Positions 1 to 10,198 of a stretch of DNA of 64,000 nt are shown in pieces. Position numbers and translations under genes: made by a program. The notes below the pieces were generated by a model. That model was not told the origin of the DNA and ran no database searches. It was given only the letters and a program-made list of their open reading frames with translations. The DNA is from Hortaea werneckii (taxonomy: Eukaryota > Ascomycota > Dothideomycetes > Mycosphaerellales > Teratosphaeriaceae). The stretch's first letter is position 1, and every line of letters begins with the position of its first letter. The stretch covers positions 434,001-498,000 of the forward strand of contig JBAOKB010000020.1 in NCBI GenBank assembly GCA_037044905.1. The letters are read 5' to 3'.

Positions 1-154
1 TCAGTGGCCTTTTAAAATCCAAGCCATTACTAGAGTGTGAGATAAGGTATGCAAAAATGGTAAAAACGATTGCGTATTATGCACACTAGAGTGAGAATCT
101 CTCCCGCCAACAAGTATCCCTTTTCACATGCTTAAACAGGTACCCATCACGGAT

Positions 155-2639
155 CTAGCAACTGTTATACGGGCAAGCAATGTTGGTGCCATAAGGTGAG
201 GGCCCAGCAATCCCTGCAATCTGGAAGATGGCATTGATAACACCTCCAATGCCCTCGCCAGCGATGAGCCCTGCCGCTACAGCGTAGCCGTAGATGTCGA
301 AGTGCTTTGGAGCACGCTTGGCCCAGAAGTAAGCCGGAACAGCACCCATGACCATAGCCGTCCCGTAGACTGTTTGGGGCAGCACAAAAGCCAGACCGAT
401 ACACATCATGTTTGGGTGGTAGACGCGGTACTTGGCCCACTTCCCAGTGTAGGCGTAATGTCTGATGATGACCATGATGGCACCGAAGATAGAGAAGATG
501 ATCGAGAAGATTCCGGAGCTGGTTGGTACTGGAAACTCCGGGTCGGTGATCGCGACAGTGACGGCTCTCCAAGCCGATACGGAGGGCGCGGAGAAAGGGC
601 AGTTTGCCTGCAGGGTCTCATCGAGGTCGACGATGCAAGGATAAGCCTTAGCGAATAACATAAATAGAGCCGGGGCCATGAAGACTGAGACAATGGTACC
701 GATTCCTGAGCCAAGAATTGCTGCTGAGGAGATGTGCGCAAAAGGAAACCGACGCGAAAGTCTCCAACAAGGTCCGAGGCCTGATTGGCACCTATGGAGG
801 CTAAAGAGCCACCCAGCAAATTGAGCCGCTGGGCGTGCGGGACCTTCCAGTGTTCGCCTTTTGTCGCGCCGCCAAGCACAATCTGAGAGGCTTTCGAAGC
901 GGCTGTCAGTGGGGTGATGTCGGTCACACCTGCACACTGGACGGCCAGGAAAGAGAAGAAGAATGCCAGGAAGACGGAAAGAAGAGACATGCCGACTGGC
1001 ATTTCGAACTCCACGCCCAGAACGACGCAGCAGCAGATGATGCAAAGAAGCAAAGCCGGGAACCACATCCACCACTTGATAAGCTCGTGGTCGGCTGCGG
1101 AGTCCTGGACCATATCTGATGCTTGCTGCTTCCCATTCTTCTCCAGCCAAGGTGACTCTCTCTTCGTAGTCTTCATCAGATTGTTCATCGCATTGCAGGA
1201 GCCCCTGAAGACCGCCTTGGAGACGTAGACGAAGACTTTGTATTGAAGAGCGAGCTCGGTGAAGGAGACGACGATCATCAGCAGGACGCCAGGCCAAAGC
1301 ATCCAGAAGCGAGGCGATGGAGCTACTTTCGAAGCGGCGTCTCCAGTCATGCCTGCGTAAGAGATATAGCGGTTCCATTTTGGATCTTCCGGGTCAACCT
1401 GCTCTCCAAAAGCAGCGCCATAATGGACGAGAGTGGGACCGATAATTGCCCAAGCAATGACCGAGCCGCCAAACTGTGCTGCGTCAGCATGATCATCTGT
1501 GGGACATCTGCGGAAGACTTACGAAGGAGAAGGCGGTGTTCATGCCGACAAGGACACCGCATCCAATAAAAGCCGGGGTGAATTCAATGAGCCAGTTCCA
1601 ATTCTCCACCACAATAGCTCCATTGTTGTAATTGCCCCAGATGAAGAACCAGGTGAAGATATGCCAGTCCCAGAGAATGCCAGGGGCATACTGAGACACG
1701 ACACGGAGCAGGAAGGCGGCCGAGAAGGAGATGCTCAGAGCTTTCATCTTAAGTTTCGCGATCATCTCTCCTGTGGCCGCAGCGTGCATACTGCGAATCG
1801 TCATGGCCGTTGCAGACGGCGTTGGAAAGATAAGTCTAAGCTCCCGAGCAACGTATATAATGAAGAACTTTCGTAAAGGCGTGGCGAAGAAGAAGCCAAA
1901 GTAACCACCGACGATGGTCAGGGATACCAGCCGCCAGAAGTCTTCCTGAGGAGTCTTCAACAGATTCAATTGATAGAGTGCCGGTATACCGGATATAAAC
2001 ACGGAAGCAAGGCCTCCGGACGCGGTCGCAGCGGTCTGCACTATATTGTTCTCACGTGGGCCGAAGCTGCCTCCAAGGATGGGAAAGTTCTCCGGTAAGG
2101 CTTTGGCGAGTGATTTCTGATCTGCGATTAGCACGAGTCTATAGCTTATAGACAAACCTCACATACAAGCACCGAGAACCCTACGATGGAGCCAAAAAGA
2201 GAGGCGCCGAAAGTCCAACCGGTCTTCAATCCCAAGTAGAGATTGGAGGAGTTGACAAGAGCACCGCAAATGCAGCCTGTCAGCATTGCGCGGAAGGTCA
2301 CCAGCCAGTGCCTCTCTTCAGGCAGGTCATCGAATGGAACGAAAGGGTCGACGTGAGGCTCCTCATCCATTTCGACTTCTTCCATCTCTCCGACAAAGGC
2401 GGGGCCTTTGCCAGGCTTCTCATTGGTGACCTCAGTGTCAGAGACATTTGCGGACTTGTTGTCCGTGGTCTGCTCGCTACTATGGTGCCTTGGGTTGAAC
2501 GTGTTCTCTTTCTCCGTGAGCGGCGCCACATCAGGGTTGATGTTGCCCTGCAAGAGCTGTCAGCGATTTTGCGAGCAAGACAAGCATGGTGCCATACCAT
2601 CGGCTCGATGGGCCTGTCCACCACTTCAGTAATTGCCAT
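155..2639 (-). CDS. OPT-family oligopeptide/metal-chelate transporter, interrupted by a one-base frameshift
   Basis: Multi-pass plasma-membrane transporter of the OPT superfamily, which carries small peptides or metal-peptide complexes by proton coupling. I assemble four exons on the minus strand: 2639-2598, 2547-2167, 2116-1523 and 1473-155, with introns of 49-50 bp. The first ATG is at 2639; an acidic N-terminal tail is followed by repeated hydrophobic segments. The family signature GGSFGPRENN lies near residues 156-165, and DLVGDFRVGF lies before the break. Near 703-711 the reading frame changes: the text runs to a codon for Gln (CAG) and continues in family-like sequence only if one G is missing from CAGGAATC. 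Restored length would be about 778 residues, normal for the family. Upstream and downstream parts look intact, so this is either a recent pseudogene or a homopolymer sequencing error. Substrate cannot be assigned. Confidence 0.82.
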
Positions 2640-5068
2640 TGTGAGAATCAGCAATATGATACAAAATGGAATTGCGCGGGAAGACGCAGCAAGCCTTGCA
2701 AACTTGGGATACTTATCCACGAGCTGGGTATCGCCACGCTAGCCTGTGCTACTCTGGCAGGCCCGCGTGTGGTTACATGGTGCTCGCATGTGTTTATCAG
2801 GGCACCCAAGGACAGCCGACCAGTTAGAATAAAGACGAACTGACATGGGTGTTTGGGAAGAGTATGGAACAACACGAAAGGCTTGACTCCTGCCTTTCAT
2901 GGTCTAGCCGCAATGCTAAGATCGTCGTCTGGGCACATCTCTACATGTCGCTTGCCAGAGCTTCTGCAGCATCGATACTCTTCTCGGGTCGGATGACGAC
3001 CGGCGGCCATCCATAGCCCATCTCAGAGTTCTGGGCGGCGTCGCCTGCACTTCAAAAGATAAGGCATGTTGAAATGAAGTGCACTGCAGTGCCCAATTAT
3101 TGCTGATGTCTAATACGAGACAGGCACGCGACTGAAAGGGCGGATGGTGGAGATGCGTGTTTAGCCGCGCATTCTTTTCCATTCCAAATGGATGCATATG
3201 CCCGTTTGCTGCTTCCCGTCGGCGTCAGCCAAGTCGAGACTGTGCCTCTTGACTGCCTCATGCGGCAGCGATAAGCCTTAGCGGGTGTGGATTGCTAGCT
3301 CTAGCGAATCAACACTGCTGCGGCTTGTTCTGATGCACTTGGACGCTGGCGCATACTATGTTGAAGACCTGAAGTGGATGATGGATGCATTCAAGAGGTC
3401 GAACAGCGTGAACAGATGCGGAAGTTGCGTCGGCTGGAGCCGAGGCAGTGGAGGCGGCCGAACTGTGCCTTGCTCTGTCCGAGAACTGGGCTCGCAGGGT
3501 TGGCATTGGCATGATCTTAGCGCGATAGAATAATGATGCGAGAAAGTAAACCGCGGAGCTCATGCCGCTGTTGGAATGAGGAAAGACGCACTGCAGCTTG
3601 TCACACCTTGCTGCATGCAATCACAAGGCCGTCGGGGCTTTCTGATAGTGGTTATGCAGGCGATAAGCTACTGCCGTCGCCTTCCAATGTACGGTTGTAG
3701 TACCTAGGTAGTTCCTTATCGAATTTCTCCAACTCAAATGATCTTTGCACGAAGAGGTCTCTACAGAATCTTGCTACGCAGTCTGGCACTTACATAACAC
3801 CACCTGCGCAATTTTGCTAGCAGTCATCAAGTTACAACAGCAAGAGTCTCCTATCGACGGTCGACCATGAGCGAGCTCAATCATCAATCGTAGGCGTCCC
3901 TACCACAAAGGGTCAGACTAACGCTGGTATGCTCTCGAAGAGGATTGAGACAGGGAGTTTTGCAAATCTACTGTCACGATTTAGGATGAAGTGCTCATTA
4001 TCTTCATTTGAGCCTGAAACATCCGCGGCCTGGTGTTGAGAATGACCACACCTACAGATCGTAGGCAGTCGACAATTGAACGGGAATCGCTTGGTACTGT
4101 ACTTCTCGCCACGTCGCTTTCTGACGATTCGGTCTGAGCCAGTGCCGAGTGTTGATGCCGCAGTGGGCTATCCAGTCAATGCTCGAACCGCAAAGACCGG
4201 CGGCACAGGAGAGAGGTTAGGCCTTAAGGAGCGGCCTGATTGCTCATTCTCCTTTCTGCGGCCCAGTTCCAGAGAGCTTAAGCCGAGCTGGCAGGAGTGC
4301 TCCCGACTGTGGAGCCCCAGTGCGAGACCCGCATTGCAAGAAATGAATTCCAAGGCCGTCTGGGCTCAGATGACTGAGGAGACCAATGGCTCGCTGTTCA
4401 CTTTTGCCTTTAGCGAGATTATTCACAGGCTCTTCTTGCCACAAATACGGAACGTTGAGGCCCTGAAGTTGCATCACTGTGTACTGGTCGACCTAACTCC
4501 GGGTCGAAGCCAGACGAAGCCAGACTGAGCCAGACGTTCTCGGATGGTAGCTGCGGTCTCTAGAGTCAGGATGCATTTCTATGGTTGATAGAGGTGACGA
4601 CCTGCACGCGGAGAACAATCAGATCGATAGCCGCGGACTAGTGATCAGTTTAATCTCTAAATTCCCGCTGACTGAAAAACTTACCTCGGTAACACCAGAT
4701 CAGATCTCCTCATCTTGCATACTGACCCTTGTCAAAGCCCCCGCTTATGCAATATTCAATACTACCGCGGTAGCAACCAGCACAATGCTTTCTTCACACA
4801 CCCGCTTGAAGAGAATAGCCTCGGAAGTGCAAACACCAGACGGCGTCTGGTTGGTGTGTGCGAATCTGCCAACGTAGGACTCCGGTGCCGACTCCGAATG
4901 AACAGTGCTCGGGCTCCCGTCTCGAGCGCAAAGCTTCCAATGTACGGCAGGATGACGGCCACTGACCCGTTGTTTACCACCCTAAGCACTGCTAAGTCCG
5001 CCAGCCGCTCTGATTATAAGATATCGAGCAATCTCAGGTAGGTTCCCATTCATCAGTCGCTGCACTGG
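2640..5068. other. Gene-poor intergenic stretch
   Basis: About 2.4 kb with no ORF that resembles a known protein on either strand and no convincing exon chain. It contains a short direct repeat, GAAGCCAGAC twice plus TGAGCCAGAC, at 4506-4535. It should hold the promoters of the OPT gene to the left and the carboxylesterase to the right, but I recognise no specific site. Confidence 0.5.
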
Positions 5069-6959
5069 ATGACTATGGCGTTTCGTATCACAGCGGCTGT
5101 GCCTTTCTTGGCCCTTCTTACTTCCTCCGCCATTGCTGGCAAGCCCGATCACTGGTACGGACCGCATACAACATCCCAGTACGGGCATTCATCTGAGTAC
5201 TCACGTCATTATGCCCCTACCTCTGCTTCGTCTCCCACCGCAGCCTCCTGTGGCTACCAAGGCGGAGAACCCACTGCAACCGTAGATGCTGGCGTCCTCC
5301 ATGGCACGACAACCTCACTCCCTGCAGCCACGGCTTCTGTCAATAAGTTCCTAGGCGTCCCTTTTGCGAAGAGTCCGCCCACGCGATTTGCGCCTCCTGA
5401 GAGTCCTGGAAGCTTTTCAGCGCCGATCAATGCTACATCATGGGCTCCGGCATGCATCCAGCAATTCACTTATCCGGTGGCACAGCAGCAGTTCACCGAG
5501 CTCATCTTCAACACACCTGCACCTCCGGAGAGTGAAGATTGCTTGTATTTGAATGTCTACGCGCCTTCGACGCCGGCCCCTGCGGGTGGGCGCGCAGTCA
5601 TGTTCTGGATCTACGGGGGCGCTCTCGAATTTGGAAACGCTGGACAGACTACTTACGACGGCAGTTACTTTGCCAGCTACGAGGACGTGATCGTCGTCAC
5701 GACCAATTATCGTACGAATGTCTTTGGCTTCCCAAGTAGCCCTGAGCTGCCCGAAACAGGACATAATCTGGGATTTCTAGACCAGCGATTTGCTCTTGAT
5801 TGGGTACAACGGAACATTGCACAGTTTGGTGGCTCGCCAGACAAAGTCACCATCTTTGGAGAATCAGCGGGTGGCTTCAGTATTGATGCGCTGCTGACGT
5901 CCTTCCCGGCCAATTCGACACCGCCTTTCCGTGGAGCGATCCTTGAGTCCGGGCAGTACAGCTACCGACCAACACGGTCAGAGAGCACCTCGGAGCCATG
6001 GGACCGACTTAGCGCTGCGCTTGGGTGCCCTGGCGAATACAGCTCTAATCTGACGTGCCTGAGAGCCGCCAATGCCAGCGCGATCAAGAATACAATCGAA
6101 AGGCAGAGTTTGACTTTTGACCCAATTCCGGATGGCGTTACGCTTGTGCAGTCACCGGCGCAGCAGAGGCTGAGTGGCAACATCGCCTATGTGCCTGTCA
6201 TGGGAGGGACTAATTCCCAGGAAGGCCGGTAAGTTCGACAAAGAACAACCCTTTTTGATCCATACAGCCTGCTGACTTATCCCCAGACTTTTCACCGTAG
6301 GACAGAACAACACGGAAGCCTATTTGACAGCTCTGTTCTCCATTGCTCCAGGTAACACGAGCGCCTTAGTCCGAGCCGTCGAAGCAGCCTACCCGCTCGG
6401 CCAAAACGGCCTTAACACCCCCTATGACCAGATCGCCCAAGTCTTCACCGAATACATCTTCCAATGCCCGCAAGCCAAATGGGCGAACGACTCAGCCAGC
6501 ATCGGCATCCCAACCTGGCGGTACTACTACAACGCAAGCTTCACCAACACGCAAGCCTTCCCCGGCTTGGGAGTGTACCACTCAAGTGAGATCCCCATTG
6601 TCTTCGGTACTCGCCAGGAAGTGGGCACGACGACGCAGGAATACGCGCTTTCGAACTCGATGATGAATGCTTGGGCCAACTTTGCGAAGAACCCCATGCG
6701 TGGGCCGGGCTGGAACCCCGTCAGTACCGGGACTGCAGCGCAGGTGTTGGTTGGAGCTAGCTCGATGCAGACTGGAGGGCAGTACTTGAGTTTTAATGGT
6801 TCGGTGCTGAGCGGGACGTGGAATCTTGGACTTTGGGGAAACCGAGGGGACGTCATGTCTGGAGGTGTGACTGTCATTGATCAGCTGGAGGTGGATTCTC
6901 GCTGTCGGCTGTTTGAGCCGATTTATGAGATGATTGCTGGGACTGGTCAGATGATGTAG
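5069..6959 (+). CDS. Secreted type-B carboxylesterase / cholinesterase-lipase family
   Basis: Alpha/beta hydrolase that cleaves carboxyl esters, probably outside the cell. Two exons, 5069-6228 and 6287-6959, are joined across a 58-bp intron (donor gtaagt, acceptor ccccag) to give 610 residues. The N-terminus has a hydrophobic signal peptide (roughly residues 1-23, ending in SSAIAG). Family motifs are present in order: EDCLYLNVYAP, the nucleophile elbow FGESAGG with Ser266, and the His motif YHSSEIPIVFG with His485. Several N-x-S/T sites fit secretion. An in-frame ATG two codons downstream (5075) is an alternative start. The family is large in fungi and includes lipases, sterol esterases and feruloyl esterases, so the substrate is open. 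Confidence 0.9.
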
Positions 6960-7282
6960 GGCGGTGTCTTCTGATCGCCTCAAACTCTGCTTCACTCTGC
7001 TTCACTTTGCATACGCAATTAGCCTGGGCCGAAGTTCAGTACAGGTGGTCCGTTCTGTTCACCTTCGCCATCACGTGCATTTTCACGCTCAAGTATTCTG
7101 TGATTAATAGTCAGACACCTGCTACTACACATGACAAACGCACATGCCTCCATCGAAACGAGATCAATGTAAGGCCGGCTTGGCTAGGCACTCACGCGTC
7201 GTTGGATCACTCTCAAGACATCAATAGAGGACAGTGATCACTTCAAACTGTCCTTTACCAACGACGACTCCTTCCTCACAGC
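6960..7282. other. Intergenic, nothing recognised
   Basis: 323 bp between the carboxylesterase stop and the start of the 2EXR-like gene. I see no RNA gene or repeat. It presumably contains the 3' end of one gene and the promoter of the next, which are co-directional. Confidence 0.4.
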
Positions 7283-8890
7283 ATGGCACCCAAAAGCGCC
7301 CTCCTAATCGCAGGCGCGCCCCCACCCCCCAAACGTCCACCCGCCCCCCGCCACCCTCTTACGACCCAAGACAAGATCGCCAAAGTGACCGCCCAGCAAG
7401 AGAAAGCCAAGCAAACCGTCTCCTGCCCACCACAGGCCCAAATTGATAGCAAGCTCCCACCCAAGAAACGCAGTTTCCCACCCCCGGACGAGCTCCTCCT
7501 CGCCAGACACCAAAGCCCCGCGAACAAGAAACCGGCACGGTCCCATCCGCCCCTGACAACACAAGACAAGATCCGGAGAGTGACGGCGAAAGAGCGAGCG
7601 AAAGACGGCGCGACGAAACTCGGGAGACCGGGATCCGGAACATCAAAACCCCTGGCCGCCCCTACAGCGGCTTTATTCGCTGCAATCGGGAAAGGACGAA
7701 GTGCGATTGCTGAGAAGAAAAAGATGGCGAAAGTGCCTATGCCTAGGACGTCGACAACGGAGACGCTGAGGACGCAGGAGGCGAGTGCGGTTCGGTTCCA
7801 GAAGAGGCAGGTGCTGAGGAAAGTGACGATGCGGAGGACGCGGAAGGCGGAGCGGGTCGCGCTGGCGAGGGCAAATACTGCGTTGAGGGAGAGTAAGGAG
7901 GTGAGGAAAGTGTGGGAGTGTGACGAGGTAAAGGAGTTTCTGATTTGGGCTGGAAGTGCTGAAGTTCTTGGAAGGGACAAGATGGGGAAGGGAGACGGGC
8001 GGGAGAAGTTGCTGGGTTACGTGGATAAAGTGGATGGGTTGCGAGGGAAAGTGGAGATGCTGCTTCGAAGGGGTGTGCTACCCGGCAATGCTGCAGGACT
8101 GCAGGATTTCACAATCGTGGATCTGACAGGCGAGAAGACGAGGGAATCCTCTCGATTGATGGAACTGCCTAAGGAGCTGCGGGCGAATATCTACCGCTGG
8201 GTGGTTGTGGAGAGCAAAGTCTTTGTTCGGCCAGACAGCATGATGGGGAGGGAACAGCCGGATCTCGCAATGGTGTCGAAGCAGCTCAGGAATGAAGTCC
8301 TGCCAATCTTTTACGCGGAGAATGTATTTGCAATCGATCTTGTCCCGATACAGCCGAAGAAGGCTGGGGCCGGTAACAAAGGGACGGCAATGGGATCCTT
8401 GACGGGACCTTTGGCTGTAGAGAAATGGGCGAAGGTAATGCAGAAGGGTGATTGGCTCAAGTTTATTCGACATTGGGTCTTTGACTACGCTCCTCCACCT
8501 GGCCAAGGCTCACTAATCCAGCACAGGGCGGAGAGCATTGGTCTTCAAACTGCTGGCAAGACTCATGACGATGGCAGCCTGATGGTTTCTCTCCGCATTG
8601 CTCCTCCAACTGGAGATGGAGGGCTGTACAGCGGGGACCTCCAAGTCCATCAAGATGCATGCTGCCTCATGCCCGGGTTCCAGGAGTTCAAGCAGTGCAC
8701 TGTGCAAGTCACACCTTCGTGGCTGAACAACCTCGTAATAGACCTTCTCGATAAGGCAAAGCTTGAGGGCGGCGTCTCCGCGAAGATGATAGTTGAGCTC
8801 TCGAAAGTTCTGGAGGCACGAGTACATGCATTGGCGGATTGTAGATGCCAAAAGTCGATGGTGAGAGACGGGCTGGTCGAGAAGTTCTAA
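7283..8890 (+). CDS. 2EXR/F-box-like hypothetical protein with a duplicated N-terminal motif
   Basis: Intron-less ORF of 535 residues starting at the ATG at 7283. The N-terminal third is very rich in Lys, Pro, Arg and Ala and looks disordered. It holds two copies of a motif around TTQDKIxxVTA, near residues 25 and 90, so it arose by internal duplication. From about residue 292 comes a segment typical of the fungal 2EXR/F-box-like class: LPKELRANIYRW, then a Pro-Asp-Leu and VSKQLRNEVLPIFYAENVF. Such proteins are abundant in Pezizomycotina and mostly uncharacterised; a role as a substrate adaptor is only guessed from F-box likeness. No catalytic motif is visible. Confidence 0.72.
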   Translation: MAPKSALLIAGAPPPPKRPPAPRHPLTTQDKIAKVTAQQEKAKQTVSCPPQAQIDSKLPPKKRSFPPPDELLLARHQSPANKKPARSHPPLTTQDKIRRVTAKERAKDGATKLGRPGSGTSKPLAAPTAALFAAIGKGRSAIAEKKKMAKVPMPRTSTTETLRTQEASAVRFQKRQVLRKVTMRRTRKAERVALARANTALRESKEVRKVWECDEVKEFLIWAGSAEVLGRDKMGKGDGREKLLGYVDKVDGLRGKVEMLLRRGVLPGNAAGLQDFTIVDLTGEKTRESSRLMELPKELRANIYRWVVVESKVFVRPDSMMGREQPDLAMVSKQLRNEVLPIFYAENVFAIDLVPIQPKKAGAGNKGTAMGSLTGPLAVEKWAKVMQKGDWLKFIRHWVFDYAPPPGQGSLIQHRAESIGLQTAGKTHDDGSLMVSLRIAPPTGDGGLYSGDLQVHQDACCLMPGFQEFKQCTVQVTPSWLNNLVIDLLDKAKLEGGVSAKMIVELSKVLEARVHALADCRCQKSMVRDGLVEKF

Positions 8891-9107
8891 AGGACTGGAC
8901 GGACCAGGCTCCCGAGCACCGGATCTGGCGTTTGAAGCTGCTGGGGAAGCTGGAGCAGGACTACGTCGTTAGAATGAGCTTCCCGTTAAGGCGTGGTCCC
9001 GGAGCATTTATTGCTGCTGGAGGTGGGCGATCCGAGCGGACGATGGGCCAGCGTCTTCGGCAGCAGGCGTTGGAGAGTTCATGGGTATCATTTTTCATAA
9101 ACATCCT

Positions 9108-9842
9108 TTAGACATCTTTCAATCCCTTCTTCACCATCTTGCGCTGCGCATCCTCGTCCCATCCCGCTTCGTCGCACTGTACAAGCAACCTTCCTATCGT
9201 CAGCGTCTCTTTCACGCTCCCGCTGTCCACCCACACTTTTCCGTTTCTCCCTACTGCCACTTCAAAGCGAACCTTTTCGCCCACCTCCTCCAAAACCACC
9301 ACTCCGCCCTTGCTCCTCCCTTCCTTGTCGGTGCCCATCATCAGCCTCCGGGCGAATGCCGGCGAGACATGGAACAGCATCCCGCCCTTCAACGGACCCA
9401 TTCCTTCGCTCTTTCCCGTCGCGGAGTTAAAGCACTCGATCTCCGTATCCTCCCACTTACTCGCCCTGCTCACGCGCGCATAGACTAAATCGCCCGCCTT
9501 AAGCATTGGTCGCGTCTTCTTGCTCGCACCCTCAAAGCTCAGCTGCCCCAGCAATACAAACGGAGTGTGCGGGGTGAGACTACATGAGAAGCTCTCGGCG
9601 CTAGAGTGGTGGACTTGCGCAATGACTAGGTCTCCGGTTGCGGGCTGGTAGCGACCATGCGGAGCGTCGAGCCAGAGCGCAGCCTTTTTATGATCAACAT
9701 GTAGCGTTCCGGCAGTGGTTGAAGAGATGGTCGCCGGTGGCACATGGCGGAGTCCGGGTCCAAGAGTGAGAGCGCCGCCCTTCTTGGGGTTGGGAAGGTG
9801 GGAGGCGGGTATGTCCTCCCCGGGGAGGAGAACGGTGGTCAT
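9108..9842 (-). CDS. RRP40: RNA exosome subunit Rrp40 (EXOSC3)
   Basis: Cap subunit of the nuclear and cytoplasmic RNA exosome, which threads RNA into the catalytic core for 3' processing and decay of rRNA, snoRNA and mRNA. Single exon of 244 residues starting at ATG 9842. It shows the N-terminal LLPGEDI segment, an S1-type OB fold beginning near GDLVIAQV (about residue 70), and the family's ECFNSATGKSEGMGPLKGG stretch leading into the C-terminal KH-like domain (VSPAFARRLM). Length matches yeast and human orthologues. It is divergent from SSZ1 across 356 bp, so the two may share a promoter. Confidence 0.92.
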   Translation of the reverse strand: MTTVLLPGEDIPASHLPNPKKGGALTLGPGLRHVPPATISSTTAGTLHVDHKKAALWLDAPHGRYQPATGDLVIAQVHHSSAESFSCSLTPHTPFVLLGQLSFEGASKKTRPMLKAGDLVYARVSRASKWEDTEIECFNSATGKSEGMGPLKGGMLFHVSPAFARRLMMGTDKEGRSKGGVVVLEEVGEKVRFEVAVGRNGKVWVDSGSVKETLTIGRLLVQCDEAGWDEDAQRKMVKKGLKDV

Positions 9843-10198
9843 GGTCGGGAGGGCAGCTGTATGTCACTACCTAGGCACCTACTATGTAGGCAGTATGGAT
9901 GGAATGGGTTCAGCAGTCGGCCGCCGTCTGGCCCTTCTCGAATTGTACGAAACATCTGAAAGCTGCCTCGGAAATCGGAGATAGCACGGGAAGATCCGCT
10001 GAGCCTCCAGACGCTGAAGCTCCGACCCTTTGGGAATTTTTTGGCGGCGGCGCCAGCTTATAATCCCATTTCACGCCTATCAACTCTTTCACACCCGTCT
10101 ATCGTGTTGCGGTCTGACACACCTTTTCGACCGGAATCTAGCAAATTCATACAAGCCCAATCGCAGATACAGACGCTCGCAGCGTCCTCGCTTCCAAG
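9843..10198. promoter_or_regulatory. Divergent promoter region of RRP40 and SSZ1
   Basis: 356 bp between two outward-facing start codons. Both genes serve RNA or ribosome metabolism, so co-regulation from one region is plausible. I see no certain core motif; the assignment rests on geometry only. Confidence 0.55.

Noticed and set aside
4076..4528. 150-codon ORF in the gene-poor region
   Set aside because: No motif, no conserved composition, and no neighbour exon that joins it.
4622..4648. Restriction-site-rich stretch (CCGCGG, ACTAGT) resembling a cloning-vector polylinker
   Set aside because: Only two adjacent sites match; flanking sequence is not vector and continues as ordinary genomic DNA.
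8845..9111. ORF continuing past the 2EXR-like stop in another frame
   Set aside because: I looked for an intron joining it to the upstream gene but found no good donor; the protein already ends normally.
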